NCBI GenBank assembly: GCA_965223755.1
Contig: CBDCXF010000001.1
Span: 372,001 to 436,000 of the forward strand
Length of the DNA stretch: 64,000 nt
Direction: 5' to 3'
Source: CBDCXF01 sp965223755
Lineage (GTDB): Bacteria > Acidobacteriota > Thermoanaerobaculia > Multivoradales > JAHEKO01
Both the position numbers and the translations under genes were made by a program. Positions 54,576 to 63,789 of the stretch are shown in pieces. Under the pieces are notes generated by a model, which ran no database searches, was not told the DNA's origin, and saw only the letters and a list, made by a program, of their open reading frames with translations. Each line of letters begins with the position of its first letter. Positions within the stretch are counted from its first letter, which is position 1.

Positions 54576-55090
54576 TGAGTCGCGCCCTGCTCTGGGTCAG
54601 CGCGCTGGGGACGATTGGGCTCTCCATCACTTCGGTGCTCGGCTACTTGAGGGATCCGCGCGTGTTCGGGATCAACACCCACGCCTCGATCGCGCTCGCC
54701 GGAAGCCTATTGGTCTTGTTTGCGCATTGCTGGATCCTCTTCTTCCTCGTCGGAACCGGCAAGGCGGTTCGTGAGGCGGTGGAGGAGTACGATCTCGACC
54801 GCAACTACATCGAGCGGACGAAAGCGTTCAAACAAGAGCTCTACCCGTGGCTGATGCTGGCTATGGGACTGGTGATCGCGGCATTCGTGATTGGCGGGGG
54901 TTCGTACATCGGAGCCATGCGCCCGCTGTGGCATCGATTACTGGGTCCAGCGACCGTACTGGTGCAGTTCTGGACCCTGTTCTTGGAGTACAAGATCTTG
55001 GCCAAGAACGAGAGCTTGATGCGACGTGTCGATCGCGAAGCTAGAGCTACCGAAACCAGAGCCACCGAAATTAGGGGTACCGAAGCCTGA
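54572..55090 (+). CDS. Hypothetical four-helix membrane protein
   Basis: 172 residues with four likely membrane segments (about 5-25, 38-62, 90-110, 118-140). A charged cytoplasmic loop (AVREAVEEYDLDRNYIERTK) stands between the second and third. The C-terminal tail carries pentapeptide repeats (RATET, RATEI, RGTEA) from 15-bp tandem repeats. Not recognised. Co-transcribed with the glycosyltransferase. Confidence 0.72.
   Translation: MMSRALLWVSALGTIGLSITSVLGYLRDPRVFGINTHASIALAGSLLVLFAHCWILFFLVGTGKAVREAVEEYDLDRNYIERTKAFKQELYPWLMLAMGLVIAAFVIGGGSYIGAMRPLWHRLLGPATVLVQFWTLFLEYKILAKNESLMRRVDREARATETRATEIRGTEA
55043..55087. repeat. 15-bp tandem repeats at 3' end of membrane protein gene
   Basis: AGAGCTACCGAAACC, AGAGCCACCGAAATT and AGGGGTACCGAAGCC in direct succession, ending at the stop codon. 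Confidence 0.85.
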
Positions 55091-55141
55091 GGTCTCGCGA
55101 TCGAGTCAAGCAGGGCGTGTCCCTTTGATAGCCTCAGGTGG

Positions 55142-55168
55142 GGCGCTCGCGACTTGTGCACGAGCGCC
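55142..55168 (+). terminator. Hairpin in trpS leader
   Basis: GGCGCTCG, 11-nt loop, CGAGCGCC: a perfect 8-bp stem 25 bp before the trpS start, followed by TTACTT. It could end the glycosyltransferase transcript or act in the trpS leader; no Trp-rich leader peptide was seen. Confidence 0.4.
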
Positions 55169-55193
55169 TTACTTGGATTAGCAAGATCGACTC

Positions 55194-56210
55194 ATGACGC
55201 CACCATTAGAAGACAAACAGGTCGTTTTGTCCGGGATGCGCTCTACCGGCGCGTTGCACCTCGGCCATTATTTTGGCGCCATCAAGAATTGGGTCGATCT
55301 ACAAGAAGAATACGACTGTCATTACTTCGTCGCCGACTGGCACGCGCTGACGACCGATTACGCCGACCCCTCGAAGGTTGAGGACAGCGTGCTGCAGGTC
55401 ACCGCCGACTGGCTGGCATCCGGGCTCGATCCGGAGAAGTCGACGATCTTTTTGCAATCGTGGGTTCCCGAGCACGCGGAATTGCAACTATTGCTGAGCA
55501 TGATCACGCCGCTCGGGTGGCTCGAGCGGGTGCCGACCTACAAGGATCAGATCCGCGAACTCGGCAACAAGGACCTGGGAACGCACGGATTTCTCGGCTA
55601 CCCGGTGCTCCAGACCGCCGACATCATCCTCTATCGGGCCGATCGGGTGCCGGTCGGCGAAGATCAAGCCAGTCATCTTGAGCTTTCGCGCGAGATCGCC
55701 CGCCGCTTCAACTCGCTCTATGGTGAAGTTTTCCCCGAGCCACAACCGTTGTTCACGCCAACTCCGAAGGTGCCGGGCTTGGACGGGCGCAAGATGTCGA
55801 AGTCCTACGGCAATGCGATTGAGCTGGGTGACAGTCCGGACGACATTCGCTCCAAGTGCGCCAAGATGTTCACCGATCCACAACGATTGCGCCGCGACGA
55901 CCCCGGGCACCCCGAAACCTGCAATCTATTTCAGTTCCATCGCTTACTGTCGAGCGAGGAAGAACAACAAGACATCGCCGAGCGTTGTCGAGCGGCAACC
56001 CTGGGTTGCGTGGACGACAAAGGCATCATCGCCGATCGCATCATCGAGTTTTTGCGGCCCATTCGGGAGCGGCGTGAAGAACTGCTTGCCGATTCGGGTG
56101 AGCTCTGGAAGGTATTGCGTCGCGGATCGGAGCGCGCGCACGAGGTTGCCCGCCGGACGATGTCGCGGGTGCGCGATGCCATGGGCTTGCAGTATCCCTC
56201 CGGAGGCTAG
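55194..56210 (+). CDS. trpS: Tryptophanyl-tRNA synthetase
   Basis: 338 residues, class I. The HIGH-type motif is HLGH at 22-25 in GMRSTGALHLGHYFGAI, and KMSKS is at about 199-203 in GRKMSKSYGNAI. PVGEDQASHLELSREIARRF is also typical. Charges tRNA-Trp. First of the run trpS-scpA-scpB-rluB-cmk; scpA starts 1 nt after its stop. Confidence 0.96.
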   Translation: MTPPLEDKQVVLSGMRSTGALHLGHYFGAIKNWVDLQEEYDCHYFVADWHALTTDYADPSKVEDSVLQVTADWLASGLDPEKSTIFLQSWVPEHAELQLLLSMITPLGWLERVPTYKDQIRELGNKDLGTHGFLGYPVLQTADIILYRADRVPVGEDQASHLELSREIARRFNSLYGEVFPEPQPLFTPTPKVPGLDGRKMSKSYGNAIELGDSPDDIRSKCAKMFTDPQRLRRDDPGHPETCNLFQFHRLLSSEEEQQDIAERCRAATLGCVDDKGIIADRIIEFLRPIRERREELLADSGELWKVLRRGSERAHEVARRTMSRVRDAMGLQYPSGG

Positions 56211-56211
56211 T

Positions 56212-56994
56212 TTGGTCGGCACTGGCAATCGCCCGCATCTGCCGGAGTCCTGGCGCGTTCATTTGCCCATTTTTGAAGGGCCGCTGGATCTCCTGCTGCA
56301 TCTGATCAAGATCAACGAAGTCGAAATAACCGACATCCCGGTAGCCCTGATTTGCGACCAATTTCAGGAGTATCTGGGCATGATGGAAAATCTTGATCTC
56401 GACATCACTTCGGATTATCTCTACGAAGCGGCCCAGCTCATTCAACTCAAGTCGCGCATGTTGTTGCCGCGGCCGCAATCAACCGAAGGTGGAGAGGAAG
56501 AAGATCCTCGCGAAGAGCTGGTCGAACGTCTGCGGGAGTACCAAAAGCTCAAGGACGCGGCGCAGACCATGGCCGAGCGCCACTCCATGCGCCAGGGCAT
56601 GTGGACTCGGGCAGCGCCTCCGCCGGTGCTCGTCGATGAGGCGATCGATCTCTCGGACGTGTCGATGACTCATTTGTTGGGCGCATTTCGCAACGTGCTG
56701 GAACGCTTTGACCGCGATCATCCGCCTCCGTACTTGGTGCATCGTGAGAACTTTTCCGTCCGCGACCAATTCCAGCGCTTGCTGGGGCAACTCGATCCGG
56801 CGCGCCCACTCGACTTTCTTGACGATCTGCGCTTACGCAGCGGGCGGGGCGAGGTGGTCGCAGCCTTTCTCGCCATTTTGGAGCTTGCCCGCCTCAGTCT
56901 GGTACGCATCCACCAGACCGAAAGCGGCGACATCTTGCTCTATCGCACACCCAAAGAATTGGCTCAAGAAGATCTTGAGGGGGTCCGCACGTGA
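56212..56994 (+). CDS. scpA: Segregation and condensation protein A
   Basis: 260 residues from the TTG at 56212, with GGAGG 6 nt before it, inside the end of trpS; the frame is open far upstream but that part is not conserved. The kleisin N-terminal motif FEGPLDLLLHLIKINEVEI is clear, then YLYEAAQLIQLKSRMLLP and a C-terminal winged helix (VVAAFLAILELARLSLVRIH). Bridges the SMC dimer; partner ScpB is next and overlaps by 4 nt (GTGA). Confidence 0.95.
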   Translation: MVGTGNRPHLPESWRVHLPIFEGPLDLLLHLIKINEVEITDIPVALICDQFQEYLGMMENLDLDITSDYLYEAAQLIQLKSRMLLPRPQSTEGGEEEDPREELVERLREYQKLKDAAQTMAERHSMRQGMWTRAAPPPVLVDEAIDLSDVSMTHLLGAFRNVLERFDRDHPPPYLVHRENFSVRDQFQRLLGQLDPARPLDFLDDLRLRSGRGEVVAAFLAILELARLSLVRIHQTESGDILLYRTPKELAQEDLEGVRT

Positions 56995-57683
56995 AGTCGG
57001 GCGAGGTTGAAGCGATTCTCGAAGCGGTGCTGTTTGTGGCTCCAGATCCGGTGTCTCTGGACGCGCTTGAAGAGTTGTTCCCCGAGGGAGACCGAAAGGT
57101 CGTCAAGCCCGCCTTGGCGAGCTTGGGCGAGCGTTACGCCGCGGACTCCGCTATTCGCGGGGTGGTGCTTGAGCAGGTGGCGGGAGGCTACCGCCTAGTC
57201 ACCAAACCGCAGTTCAACGAGTACTTGGAGACCTTCTTCCAGGCGCGCGTACGTACGCGCTTGTCCATGCCGGCTCTCGAAACCCTAACCATTGTCGCTT
57301 ACCGGCAACCGATTACTGGGCCGGAGATTCAAGAGCTGCGCGGGGTCAACAGCGGAGCGGTGCTGAAGACTCTGATCGAGCGCGGGTTGATTCGCGTTGC
57401 CGGCCGCAAGCAAGTGGTCGGCAAGCCTTTCCTCTACCGAACGTCGAAACTGTTCTTGGAACAATTCGGCCTCGCCTCGATCAAGGATCTTCCTCCCTTG
57501 GAGGAATTTGAAGAGAGCTTTGGGGCGCTTGAGGCAGGCTCTTCTGATACTCGCGACCTGGTCGCAGAGATTCGCGGCGATCGGCCGGGTGAAGATCCGC
57601 AGGCTGTCCTGATCGTCGACGGTGACGATGACGTGTCGGAGCCCGAGTCGGAAGAAGCTGGCGAGGAACCAACCTCGTCGTAG
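56991..57683 (+). CDS. scpB: Segregation and condensation protein B
   Basis: 230 residues, GTG start overlapping scpA. Two winged-helix domains: VEAILEAVLFVAPDPVSLDA and LETLTIVAYRQPITGPEIQE with LRGVNSGAVLKTLIERGLI. Binds the ScpA kleisin in the SMC condensin complex. The last 45 residues are acidic and disordered. Confidence 0.95.
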   Translation: MKSGEVEAILEAVLFVAPDPVSLDALEELFPEGDRKVVKPALASLGERYAADSAIRGVVLEQVAGGYRLVTKPQFNEYLETFFQARVRTRLSMPALETLTIVAYRQPITGPEIQELRGVNSGAVLKTLIERGLIRVAGRKQVVGKPFLYRTSKLFLEQFGLASIKDLPPLEEFEESFGALEAGSSDTRDLVAEIRGDRPGEDPQAVLIVDGDDDVSEPESEEAGEEPTSS

Positions 57684-57704
57684 AACGAACACGGAAACCG
57701 GAAG

Positions 57705-58574
57705 TTGGCCCAAGAACGTCTGCAGAAGCTCATCGCTAGGGCCGGTCTGGCCTCGCGTCGCCAGGCGGAGAGGTGGATCGAAGGCGGCCAAGTGAGGGTC
57801 AATGGAGAGGTCGCTCGCTTGGGTGATCGGGCCGACTTGGCGACCGACGCCATCAAGGTGCGGGGCAAGCTGCTGGAGGCACCTCTACAGCACCGCACCT
57901 ATCTGCTCAATAAACCAGCTCGAACTGTCTGCACCCGCAAAGATCCGGAAGGACGGGAGACGGTTTTTGATTGCTTGCCCGCGTCCTTGCGCAAGGGCCT
58001 GTTTTCGGTGGGTCGCCTCGACTGGGATACCGAGGGGGCTCTCGTCCTTACCACCGACGGTGACCTGGCCCAGAAGGTTGCCCACCCTAGCCACTCGAGC
58101 GTCAAGCGGTACTTGGTCAAGGTACGCGGCGTGCCGGGTTCTTCCAAGTTGTCGAAGTTGCGCTCCGGCATGCCTCTGTATGGCAAGCCGACGATGCCAG
58201 CACGCATCGAGCCGTACCAGGTGAGCGGTGAACGCGAGAGTAAGAAAAACAGTTGGTGGTCGGTGGAGTTGCGAGAGGGGCGGACGAGGCAGATTCGCGA
58301 GATGTTCTTTCGTGTTGGCCATCCAGTTGTGAGATTGCGCCGAGTGTCCATCGGGGCGTTGCAGCTCGGAGACCTTCGCACCGGAGCATGGCGCCCGCTG
58401 AACGAACACGACATCTCGCTACTCAATCGCACCGGCAAGCCGATTCCAGCAGCGCGGTGGCGCGGGGCGCGGGGTCCATCTCGACGATCGGCCAAGCCCT
58501 CTCAGGGGCGAACCCCGCGCAAGCCGGGGTCTCGTGGCTCTCGCAAGGGGTCGAAGCGAGGGCGCCGCCGATGA
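57705..58574 (+). CDS. 23S rRNA pseudouridine synthase, RluB/RsuA family
   Basis: 289 residues, TTG start with GGAAG before it. An S4 RNA-binding domain (RLQKLIARAGLASRRQAERW) precedes the catalytic domain with Asp in GRLDWDTEGALVLTTDG. ELREGRTRQIREMFFRVGHP is the family end motif. The last ~50 residues are very basic (Arg/Lys/Gly/Ser), likely an extra RNA contact. rluB is the most likely member because it follows scpAB, but rluE/rsuA-like specificity cannot be excluded. Overlaps cmk by ATGA. Confidence 0.9.
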   Translation: MAQERLQKLIARAGLASRRQAERWIEGGQVRVNGEVARLGDRADLATDAIKVRGKLLEAPLQHRTYLLNKPARTVCTRKDPEGRETVFDCLPASLRKGLFSVGRLDWDTEGALVLTTDGDLAQKVAHPSHSSVKRYLVKVRGVPGSSKLSKLRSGMPLYGKPTMPARIEPYQVSGERESKKNSWWSVELREGRTRQIREMFFRVGHPVVRLRRVSIGALQLGDLRTGAWRPLNEHDISLLNRTGKPIPAARWRGARGPSRRSAKPSQGRTPRKPGSRGSRKGSKRGRRR

Positions 58575-59269
58575 TGTCGCGGCGATCCGATACCGATCCG
58601 ACGACGATCGCCATCGATGGCCCAGGCGGGGTCGGCAAGACGACGGCGGCGCGAAGGCTGGCCAAGGCCCTTCAGATTCCCTACCTCAGCACTGGACTCA
58701 TGTATCGAGCGGTCGGCCTCGCGGCGCAGGAGAGAAGCGTCGATACCTCTGACGAGGGAGCTGTAGGCGATCTTCTGGGCGGGTTGCGCCTTGAGTTACT
58801 GCTCGCCGATAGGGTTGTCGCGGTGAGCTTGGAGAATCAAATTCTGGGAGATGAACTCAAGACTGCTGAAGCGGCGGCCAAAGCGTCAAAGGTCGCTCAA
58901 CTGCCGGCTGTGCGCGCGTTCTTGGTGCGGCGGCAGCGCGAGTTTGCCCTTCGCTGGGGCGGTGTCATCGAGGGTCGCGACATCGGCACTCGCGTGCTTC
59001 CCAACGCGCCGTTCAAGTTTTTTCTGGATGCCAACCTCGAAGTGCGCACTCAGCGCCGTGCCGACGAGCTGCGAGCCCGCGGCGAGGAGGTCGACTTCGA
59101 CGCTCTGCGCGAAAAGATTGCGGCGCGCGACCATGCCGACCGCACCCGCGCCGAGTCGCCCCTCACCTACGACGACTCCTACGTCTACATCGATACGTCT
59201 CACTTGAGTGTTGACGAAGTCGTCGGACGCATGCTGCGCGAGGTCGCCGGGCACGCACCCGGCGATTGA
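58571..59269 (+). CDS. cmk: Cytidylate kinase
   Basis: 232 residues from the ATG at 58571; a longer frame reaches back into the previous gene. The P-loop is AIDGPGGVGKTTAARRL (about 14-30), followed by YLSTGLMYRAVG, GVIEGRDIGTRVLPNAPFKF, and the lid EVDFDALREKIAARDHADR. Phosphorylates CMP and dCMP. Closes the trpS-to-cmk run. Confidence 0.95.
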   Translation: MMSRRSDTDPTTIAIDGPGGVGKTTAARRLAKALQIPYLSTGLMYRAVGLAAQERSVDTSDEGAVGDLLGGLRLELLLADRVVAVSLENQILGDELKTAEAAAKASKVAQLPAVRAFLVRRQREFALRWGGVIEGRDIGTRVLPNAPFKFFLDANLEVRTQRRADELRARGEEVDFDALREKIAARDHADRTRAESPLTYDDSYVYIDTSHLSVDEVVGRMLREVAGHAPGD

Positions 59270-59344
59270 TCTCTCTTGGGCCTCTCCTGGGCGGGGTTCG
59301 ACCCTGGTCAACGACGATAGGCTATTGAAGATGGGTAGCGCACC

Positions 59345-60436
59345 TCAGTGGTTTTTGAGGGCGTGGCTCCAGTGCTGGGCTTTAAGTTTGCTGATCTTGC
59401 CGACCCGCTCTTCGGCAACGCGGTCCGCGGCAGCGTAGGTCGGGATGCTTTCTTCCTCGGCGATTTCAAAGACCCGCATCAGGTTGAGATAAATGCCGCG
59501 CGTGCCACGTAAGGCGCGCTCACGGTTGTAGCCGTCGACCAGTTCGTTGTACACATTGATCAGGCCACCGGCATTGATGACGAAGTCCGGCGCATAGAGG
59601 ATGCCCCGTTCTTGCAGCGCCGGTCCGTCGACGGCTTGGCGCCCGAGCTGGTTGTTGGCGGAGCCGGCAACAATCTGGCAACGCAAGCGCGGGATGGTGT
59701 TCTCATTGAGCACCGCGCCAAGGGCGCACGGAGCGAAGATCTCGCAGTCGGCGTCATAAATTTCCTCGATTCCGACCGCCTTGGCGCCGAGTTCGTCCTG
59801 GGCGCGTTCGACGCTGGTGTTGTCGATGTCGGTGACGACGAGTTGTGCCCCCTCTTTCTTGAGGTACTGGGCGAGATGGAAGCCGACGCTGCCGAGACCT
59901 TGAATGGCGACGGTGCGACCTTCCAGGGATGCGTCACCGAACTTCCACTTGACTGCCGCTTCGATGCCCCTGAGGACGCCATAGGCGGTCACCGGCGACG
60001 GGTCTCCACTGCCGCCATGGGCCGGTGAAACGCCGGTCACCCATTTGGTCTCGGTGAGAATCGCTTCCATGTCCTCCATGTCGGTGCCGACATCTTCGGC
60101 GGTAATGTAGGACCCTCCCAGGCCGTCGACCGCCCGCCCAAAAGCACGGAATAGCGCTTCACTCTTGTCTTTTTTAGGGTCACCGAGGATCACCGCTTTG
60201 GCGCCACCGAGGTGGAGTCCGGCCGCCGCGGCTTTGTAGGTCATGCCGCGCGACAGCCGCAGGACGTCTAAAAGAGCTTCTTCGGTGTCTTTATAAGGCC
60301 ACATCCGGCAGCCGCCTAAGCCCGGTCCGAGCACGGTCGAGTGAATGGCGATAATCGCCTTGAACCCGATGTCGGGGTTGGAGCAGAGCACAACTCGCTC
60401 GTGCCCCATTTCAGCGATAGTTTCGAAGGCGTCCAT
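59345..60436 (-). CDS. Leucine-type amino acid dehydrogenase (Glu/Leu/Phe/Val family)
   Basis: 363 residues. Oxidatively deaminates a branched-chain amino acid with NAD. The catalytic lysines are at the exact leucine-dehydrogenase places: Lys68 in SRGMTYKAAAAGL and Lys80 in HLGGAKAVI (usually GGGK, here GGAK). The NAD site is AIQGLGSVGFHLAQYL; late motifs are CQIVAGSANNQL and DFVINAGGLINVYNE. Monocistronic, with 202 bp before the divergent sigma-factor gene. Valine or phenylalanine specificity is not excluded. Confidence 0.9.
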   Translation of the reverse strand: MDAFETIAEMGHERVVLCSNPDIGFKAIIAIHSTVLGPGLGGCRMWPYKDTEEALLDVLRLSRGMTYKAAAAGLHLGGAKAVILGDPKKDKSEALFRAFGRAVDGLGGSYITAEDVGTDMEDMEAILTETKWVTGVSPAHGGSGDPSPVTAYGVLRGIEAAVKWKFGDASLEGRTVAIQGLGSVGFHLAQYLKKEGAQLVVTDIDNTSVERAQDELGAKAVGIEEIYDADCEIFAPCALGAVLNENTIPRLRCQIVAGSANNQLGRQAVDGPALQERGILYAPDFVINAGGLINVYNELVDGYNRERALRGTRGIYLNLMRVFEIAEEESIPTYAAADRVAEERVGKISKLKAQHWSHALKNH

Positions 60437-60638
60437 TGCGGCTCCTCATCCTCTACGCACGCCTCGCTCTTGAGGGTTGCGTAGTCACAGTCTGTGATGG
60501 TCGACGCGGCGATTGTGTGCTGCAAACCGCTGCGGGGTTAAAAATTTTATCATCGGCCGAGTCGAGGAGACCGACACTGGATCGGATTCCTGGCGCGGAC
60601 CAACACTTGCAGGGTTTCATACGTTGTCATAGTGGGAT

Positions 60639-61187
60639 ATGAGGTTGCTATCCGTGCCACTCGACTCCGACTCTCCCGAGCACGCCGACCGCGCGGCGCT
60701 CGTGGGCGAGCTCTTCGATCGTCACTACACGAGCCTGTATCGAACCGCGTTGCGTTTAGTCCGCAACGTCGCCGCGGCTGAAGATCTGACCCAAGAAACA
60801 TTTCTGCGCGTTGCCAAAGGCCGCCACAAGGTTCCGCAGGACGCCGAGCAGGCGCGTGCGTGGCTGCTGCGCATCCTGATCAACCTCAGTCACGATCGGT
60901 TCCGCAAGCATGAGACTCGGCGCCGGTATTTGGCGCAGACTTTTGTGGCGCGATCTTTGCCACCCGGCGACGCCATTGCGTGGAGCTTGGCAGTCAACGA
61001 GGCGCTGATGAGCCTGTCGGCTCGGCGTCGCGCGATTGTGGTCCTGTGTGAGCTCGAGGGGTATAGCAGCGTCGAAGTCGCACGCATGTTGCGGCTCCGC
61101 GCGGGGACAGTGCGCTGGCACCTGGCGCGGGCGCGAGAACAACTGGCGCGCCAACTAGGGGTCAGCGCTGACGAGGAAAGAGAATGA
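60639..61187 (+). CDS. ECF-type RNA polymerase sigma factor
   Basis: 182 residues. Region 2 is FDRHYTSLYRTALRLVRNVA and AAEDLTQETFLRVA; region 4 is ELEGYSSVEVARMLRLRAGT with VRWHLARAREQL. GGG directly before the ATG gives only a weak ribosome site. First gene of a three-gene unit with a putative membrane anti-sigma protein (4-nt overlap ATGA) and a secreted protein. Confidence 0.92.
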   Translation: MRLLSVPLDSDSPEHADRAALVGELFDRHYTSLYRTALRLVRNVAAAEDLTQETFLRVAKGRHKVPQDAEQARAWLLRILINLSHDRFRKHETRRRYLAQTFVARSLPPGDAIAWSLAVNEALMSLSARRRAIVVLCELEGYSSVEVARMLRLRAGTVRWHLARAREQLARQLGVSADEERE

Positions 61188-61543
61188 GTTCAGAGTTGCG
61201 CGAACTATTGCGTCGTACCGATCCGGTGGCGACGAGAAAGTCTGCCGCCGACCCAGAGCGGATCCGAGTCGCTCGACAACGGGTGATCGAGGCCGCTCAC
61301 GGTGCTAGTAGGCCATTTTGGAATTGGAGCTGGGGCGTGGTCACGGCGACAGTCATTGCCGTTGCCGTCTCTGTGTCGGTCGGCGTGCCGCCGCGTAAGC
61401 CGAAAATCAACCCAAGTGCCTCTTCCGAGTCTAGGGTCAGTGAGATCCGATACCTCACGCCCGGTGGCACGACCTTGATTTGGGTTCTGCACGACCGTGA
61501 AGACGACGAGGTCATTTCTGTAAACAGGGACCTGACCAAATAG
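61184..61543 (+). CDS. Putative anti-sigma-like membrane protein
   Basis: 119 residues: a charged cytoplasmic N-terminus (about 1-45), one membrane segment (WGVVTATVIAVAVSVSVGV) and a short outside part ending in RYLTPGGTTLIWVLHDRED. It has no cysteine, so it is not a zinc-binding anti-sigma factor. The place directly after and overlapping an ECF sigma gene and the membrane topology suggest an anti-sigma role; this is inference. Confidence 0.65.
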   Translation: MSSELRELLRRTDPVATRKSAADPERIRVARQRVIEAAHGASRPFWNWSWGVVTATVIAVAVSVSVGVPPRKPKINPSASSESRVSEIRYLTPGGTTLIWVLHDREDDEVISVNRDLTK

Positions 61544-61566
61544 AAGTTAAGACAAAAAGGAGAAGC

Positions 61567-62106
61567 ATGATGAAGAAGCAGCATCTAGAGAGACTTGCGG
61601 CGACAGCCATCGTTCTTTGCCTGGCGAGCGCGGTGCCGGTAGCAGCGGAACAAGAGTCACAAGCTCAACAGGCCGCTAAGCAAGAACTTGAAACACACTT
61701 GATCCAGATCACGATCCTCACCGCACGGATCGAAGGCGCAAACGACTTGGGGCGTCTGCCTGGCAACTTGCGCAAAGCGCTCGACGATGTGCGAGATTTC
61801 TTGCCCTACGGGTCGTTTTCAGTGCGAGCCAGCGGATTGCTCAACGCGCGGCGGTCGGGGACACTGAATTTGGCTGGCCCTGACGGTGAGAAGTATGCAG
61901 TTCGCATGGCCGACATCCGACCCGCGACCAACCATGATCTCTACGTGTCGTCGTTTGAGGTCCAGTGTCATAGGCCGGGCGAGGGTGTCAGTAATTTGAT
62001 TCGCACCGACTTCACTGCTGATGTTGGCGAGACCCTGGTGGTCGGTACCTCGTCCGAGGAAAGCGATCAGGAAGCCTTGCTGTTCTTGTTCACGGTGGTC
62101 GAGTAG
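61567..62106 (+). CDS. Secreted protein of unknown function
   Basis: 179 residues with a clear signal peptide (ATAIVLCLASAVPVAA). The mature part begins with a Gln/Glu-rich helix and continues as a beta-rich domain (YGSFSVRASGLLNARRSGTL); one Cys. GGAG lies 7 nt before the first of two ATGs. No family recognised. Third gene of the ECF unit and a candidate output or signal sensor of it. Confidence 0.7.
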   Translation: MMKKQHLERLAATAIVLCLASAVPVAAEQESQAQQAAKQELETHLIQITILTARIEGANDLGRLPGNLRKALDDVRDFLPYGSFSVRASGLLNARRSGTLNLAGPDGEKYAVRMADIRPATNHDLYVSSFEVQCHRPGEGVSNLIRTDFTADVGETLVVGTSSEESDQEALLFLFTVVE

Positions 62107-62135
62107 CGTAGGCGGCCGGAGACCTCTGCCTCCCC

Positions 62136-63080
62136 ATGGTCGCATCCCCGCTTACATCCCCCTCCCGCCGTCAGCGCATCAAGGCGTGGGCGGTCGAAGA
62201 GGGGTTCCACCGCGTTGGCATCGCCTCGGCGGCGCCCAGCGAACACGCCGATTTTTTTCGGGCTTGGATCGGAGAGCGGAAGCACGCTGGCATGGCCTAT
62301 CTCGAGCGCAATCTCGATCGTCGGGCCGAGCTGCGCAAGACCCTGCCCTCGGTGCGCTCGGTCGTGTGCGTCGCTCTCGACTATGGCGACCAAGCTGCAA
62401 GTCGCGCGCAAGCGGGCGATCTGTGGCCCAGGGTAGCGCGCTACGCCCACGGTGACGACTACCACGAGGTCATGACGCGGCGGTTGTACCGCCTCAGTGA
62501 GCGGATCACGTCCGCCTATCCAGGGACCGAGACCAAGGTTTATGTAGACACCGGACCGGTTTTGGAGCGCGAACTGGCCGCGCACGCGGGGCTCGGCGCG
62601 GTTGGGAAAAACACCATGCTCCTGCATCCTGAGGCGGGCTCCTGGTTCTTGTTGGGAGAGATCTTGCTGTCTCTCGATTTGGATCCGGACCAACCCCTCG
62701 CTGACTTGTGCGGGAGTTGTACCGAGTGCCTCGACGCCTGTCCAACGGGTGCCTTGCCCGAGCCCTACCACTTGGATGCCAATCGCTGCATCAGCTATTG
62801 GACGATTGAGCACAAGGGGGATTTTCCAGCTCACGCTCCGGATCTGCACGGCTGGATATTCGGCTGCGATATCTGCCAGGAAGTGTGTCCGGTCAATGCA
62901 TCGTCCAAAGTGGAACCGGATCCGCGCCTCCGACTGCCCGAGCACCGTGCCCATGTCAACTTGGCGGATCTGTTGACCATGGAGCGGGACGAATACGTCG
63001 AGTTGTTCCGTCGCAGCCCGATGAAACGCGCCAAGTTGGAGGGCTTGCAACGCAATGGACGGCGGGGGAAACGATCGTAG
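62136..63080 (+). CDS. queG: Epoxyqueuosine reductase
   Basis: 314 residues. Reduces epoxyqueuosine to queuosine in tRNA, using cobalamin and two [4Fe-4S] clusters. Cluster ligands are CGSCTECLDACPTGAL (about 191-206) and FGCDICQEVCPVN (about 240-252). The cobalamin domain is N-terminal (VGIASAAPSEHADFFRAWI; SVVCVALDYGD; GLGAVGKNTMLLHPEAGSW). The HEAT-repeat extension of some members is absent; the length is that of the short form. Confidence 0.94.
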   Translation: MVASPLTSPSRRQRIKAWAVEEGFHRVGIASAAPSEHADFFRAWIGERKHAGMAYLERNLDRRAELRKTLPSVRSVVCVALDYGDQAASRAQAGDLWPRVARYAHGDDYHEVMTRRLYRLSERITSAYPGTETKVYVDTGPVLERELAAHAGLGAVGKNTMLLHPEAGSWFLLGEILLSLDLDPDQPLADLCGSCTECLDACPTGALPEPYHLDANRCISYWTIEHKGDFPAHAPDLHGWIFGCDICQEVCPVNASSKVEPDPRLRLPEHRAHVNLADLLTMERDEYVELFRRSPMKRAKLEGLQRNGRRGKRS

Positions 63081-63231
63081 AAGGCACCAACGGTTGCGGA
63101 CTTGGGTGGAATTTTGTTGTTGGAGGCGTTTTTGTGGGCGGTTGCCGGCTGCCGCTGAGGGTCGTTGGGTGTAGATTTAGGCGGCGAGCAGCGCGATTGA
63201 GAGCGCTTTTGAAACGAGAAGGAGGTCCCCA

Positions 63232-63789
63232 ATGATCCTGATTCCATCGCTGTGGATGCCGATTGTGGTGGCGTCCGTGCTGGTGTTCATCGTCAGTTCG
63301 GTGCTGCACATGGTGCTCAAGTATCACAACAAGGACTATCGCGAGCTGCCCCAGGAGGCCTCCACTTTGGCGGCATTGCGCGATGCCGGTGTGACCCCCG
63401 GTCTCTACCACTTCCCCTATTGTGCGACTCCCAAAGAAATGGGGGAGGCGGATATGGTGGAGAAGTTCAAGCGCGGTCCGGTGGGGATGCTCACCATCAT
63501 GCCCAGCGGTCCGATGAAGCTGGGTAAGTTTCTCGGCCAGTGGTTTGTGTACATCGTTCTCGTCAGCGTGGTAGTCGCCTATCTCGCTGGCCGGACGTTA
63601 CCCGCGGGCGCCGACTACCTGGCTGTATTTCGCTTGGCTGGGACGGTTGCCTTTACCGCCTACGGAATGGGCCCGATGGTGGACTCGATTTGGAAGGGTG
63701 TTCCCTGGTCGGCGACCGCCAAACATGTCTTCGACGGTTTGCTCTATTCGTTGGTGACCGCGGGCGCCTTTGGTTGGCTGTGGCCTTAG
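63232..63789 (+). CDS. Hypothetical membrane protein
   Basis: 185 residues with an ideal AAGGAGGT ribosome site 6 nt before the ATG. About four membrane segments: one at 8-28, the others from about 100 onwards (FVYIVLVSVVVAYLAG; FRLAGTVAFTAYGMG; LLYSLVTAGAFGWLW). The soluble loop between has GLYHFPYCATPKEM and GMLTIMPSGPMKLG. Not recognised, but the pattern looks conserved rather than accidental. Followed at once by tandem repeats. Confidence 0.75.
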   Translation: MILIPSLWMPIVVASVLVFIVSSVLHMVLKYHNKDYRELPQEASTLAALRDAGVTPGLYHFPYCATPKEMGEADMVEKFKRGPVGMLTIMPSGPMKLGKFLGQWFVYIVLVSVVVAYLAGRTLPAGADYLAVFRLAGTVAFTAYGMGPMVDSIWKGVPWSATAKHVFDGLLYSLVTAGAFGWLWP

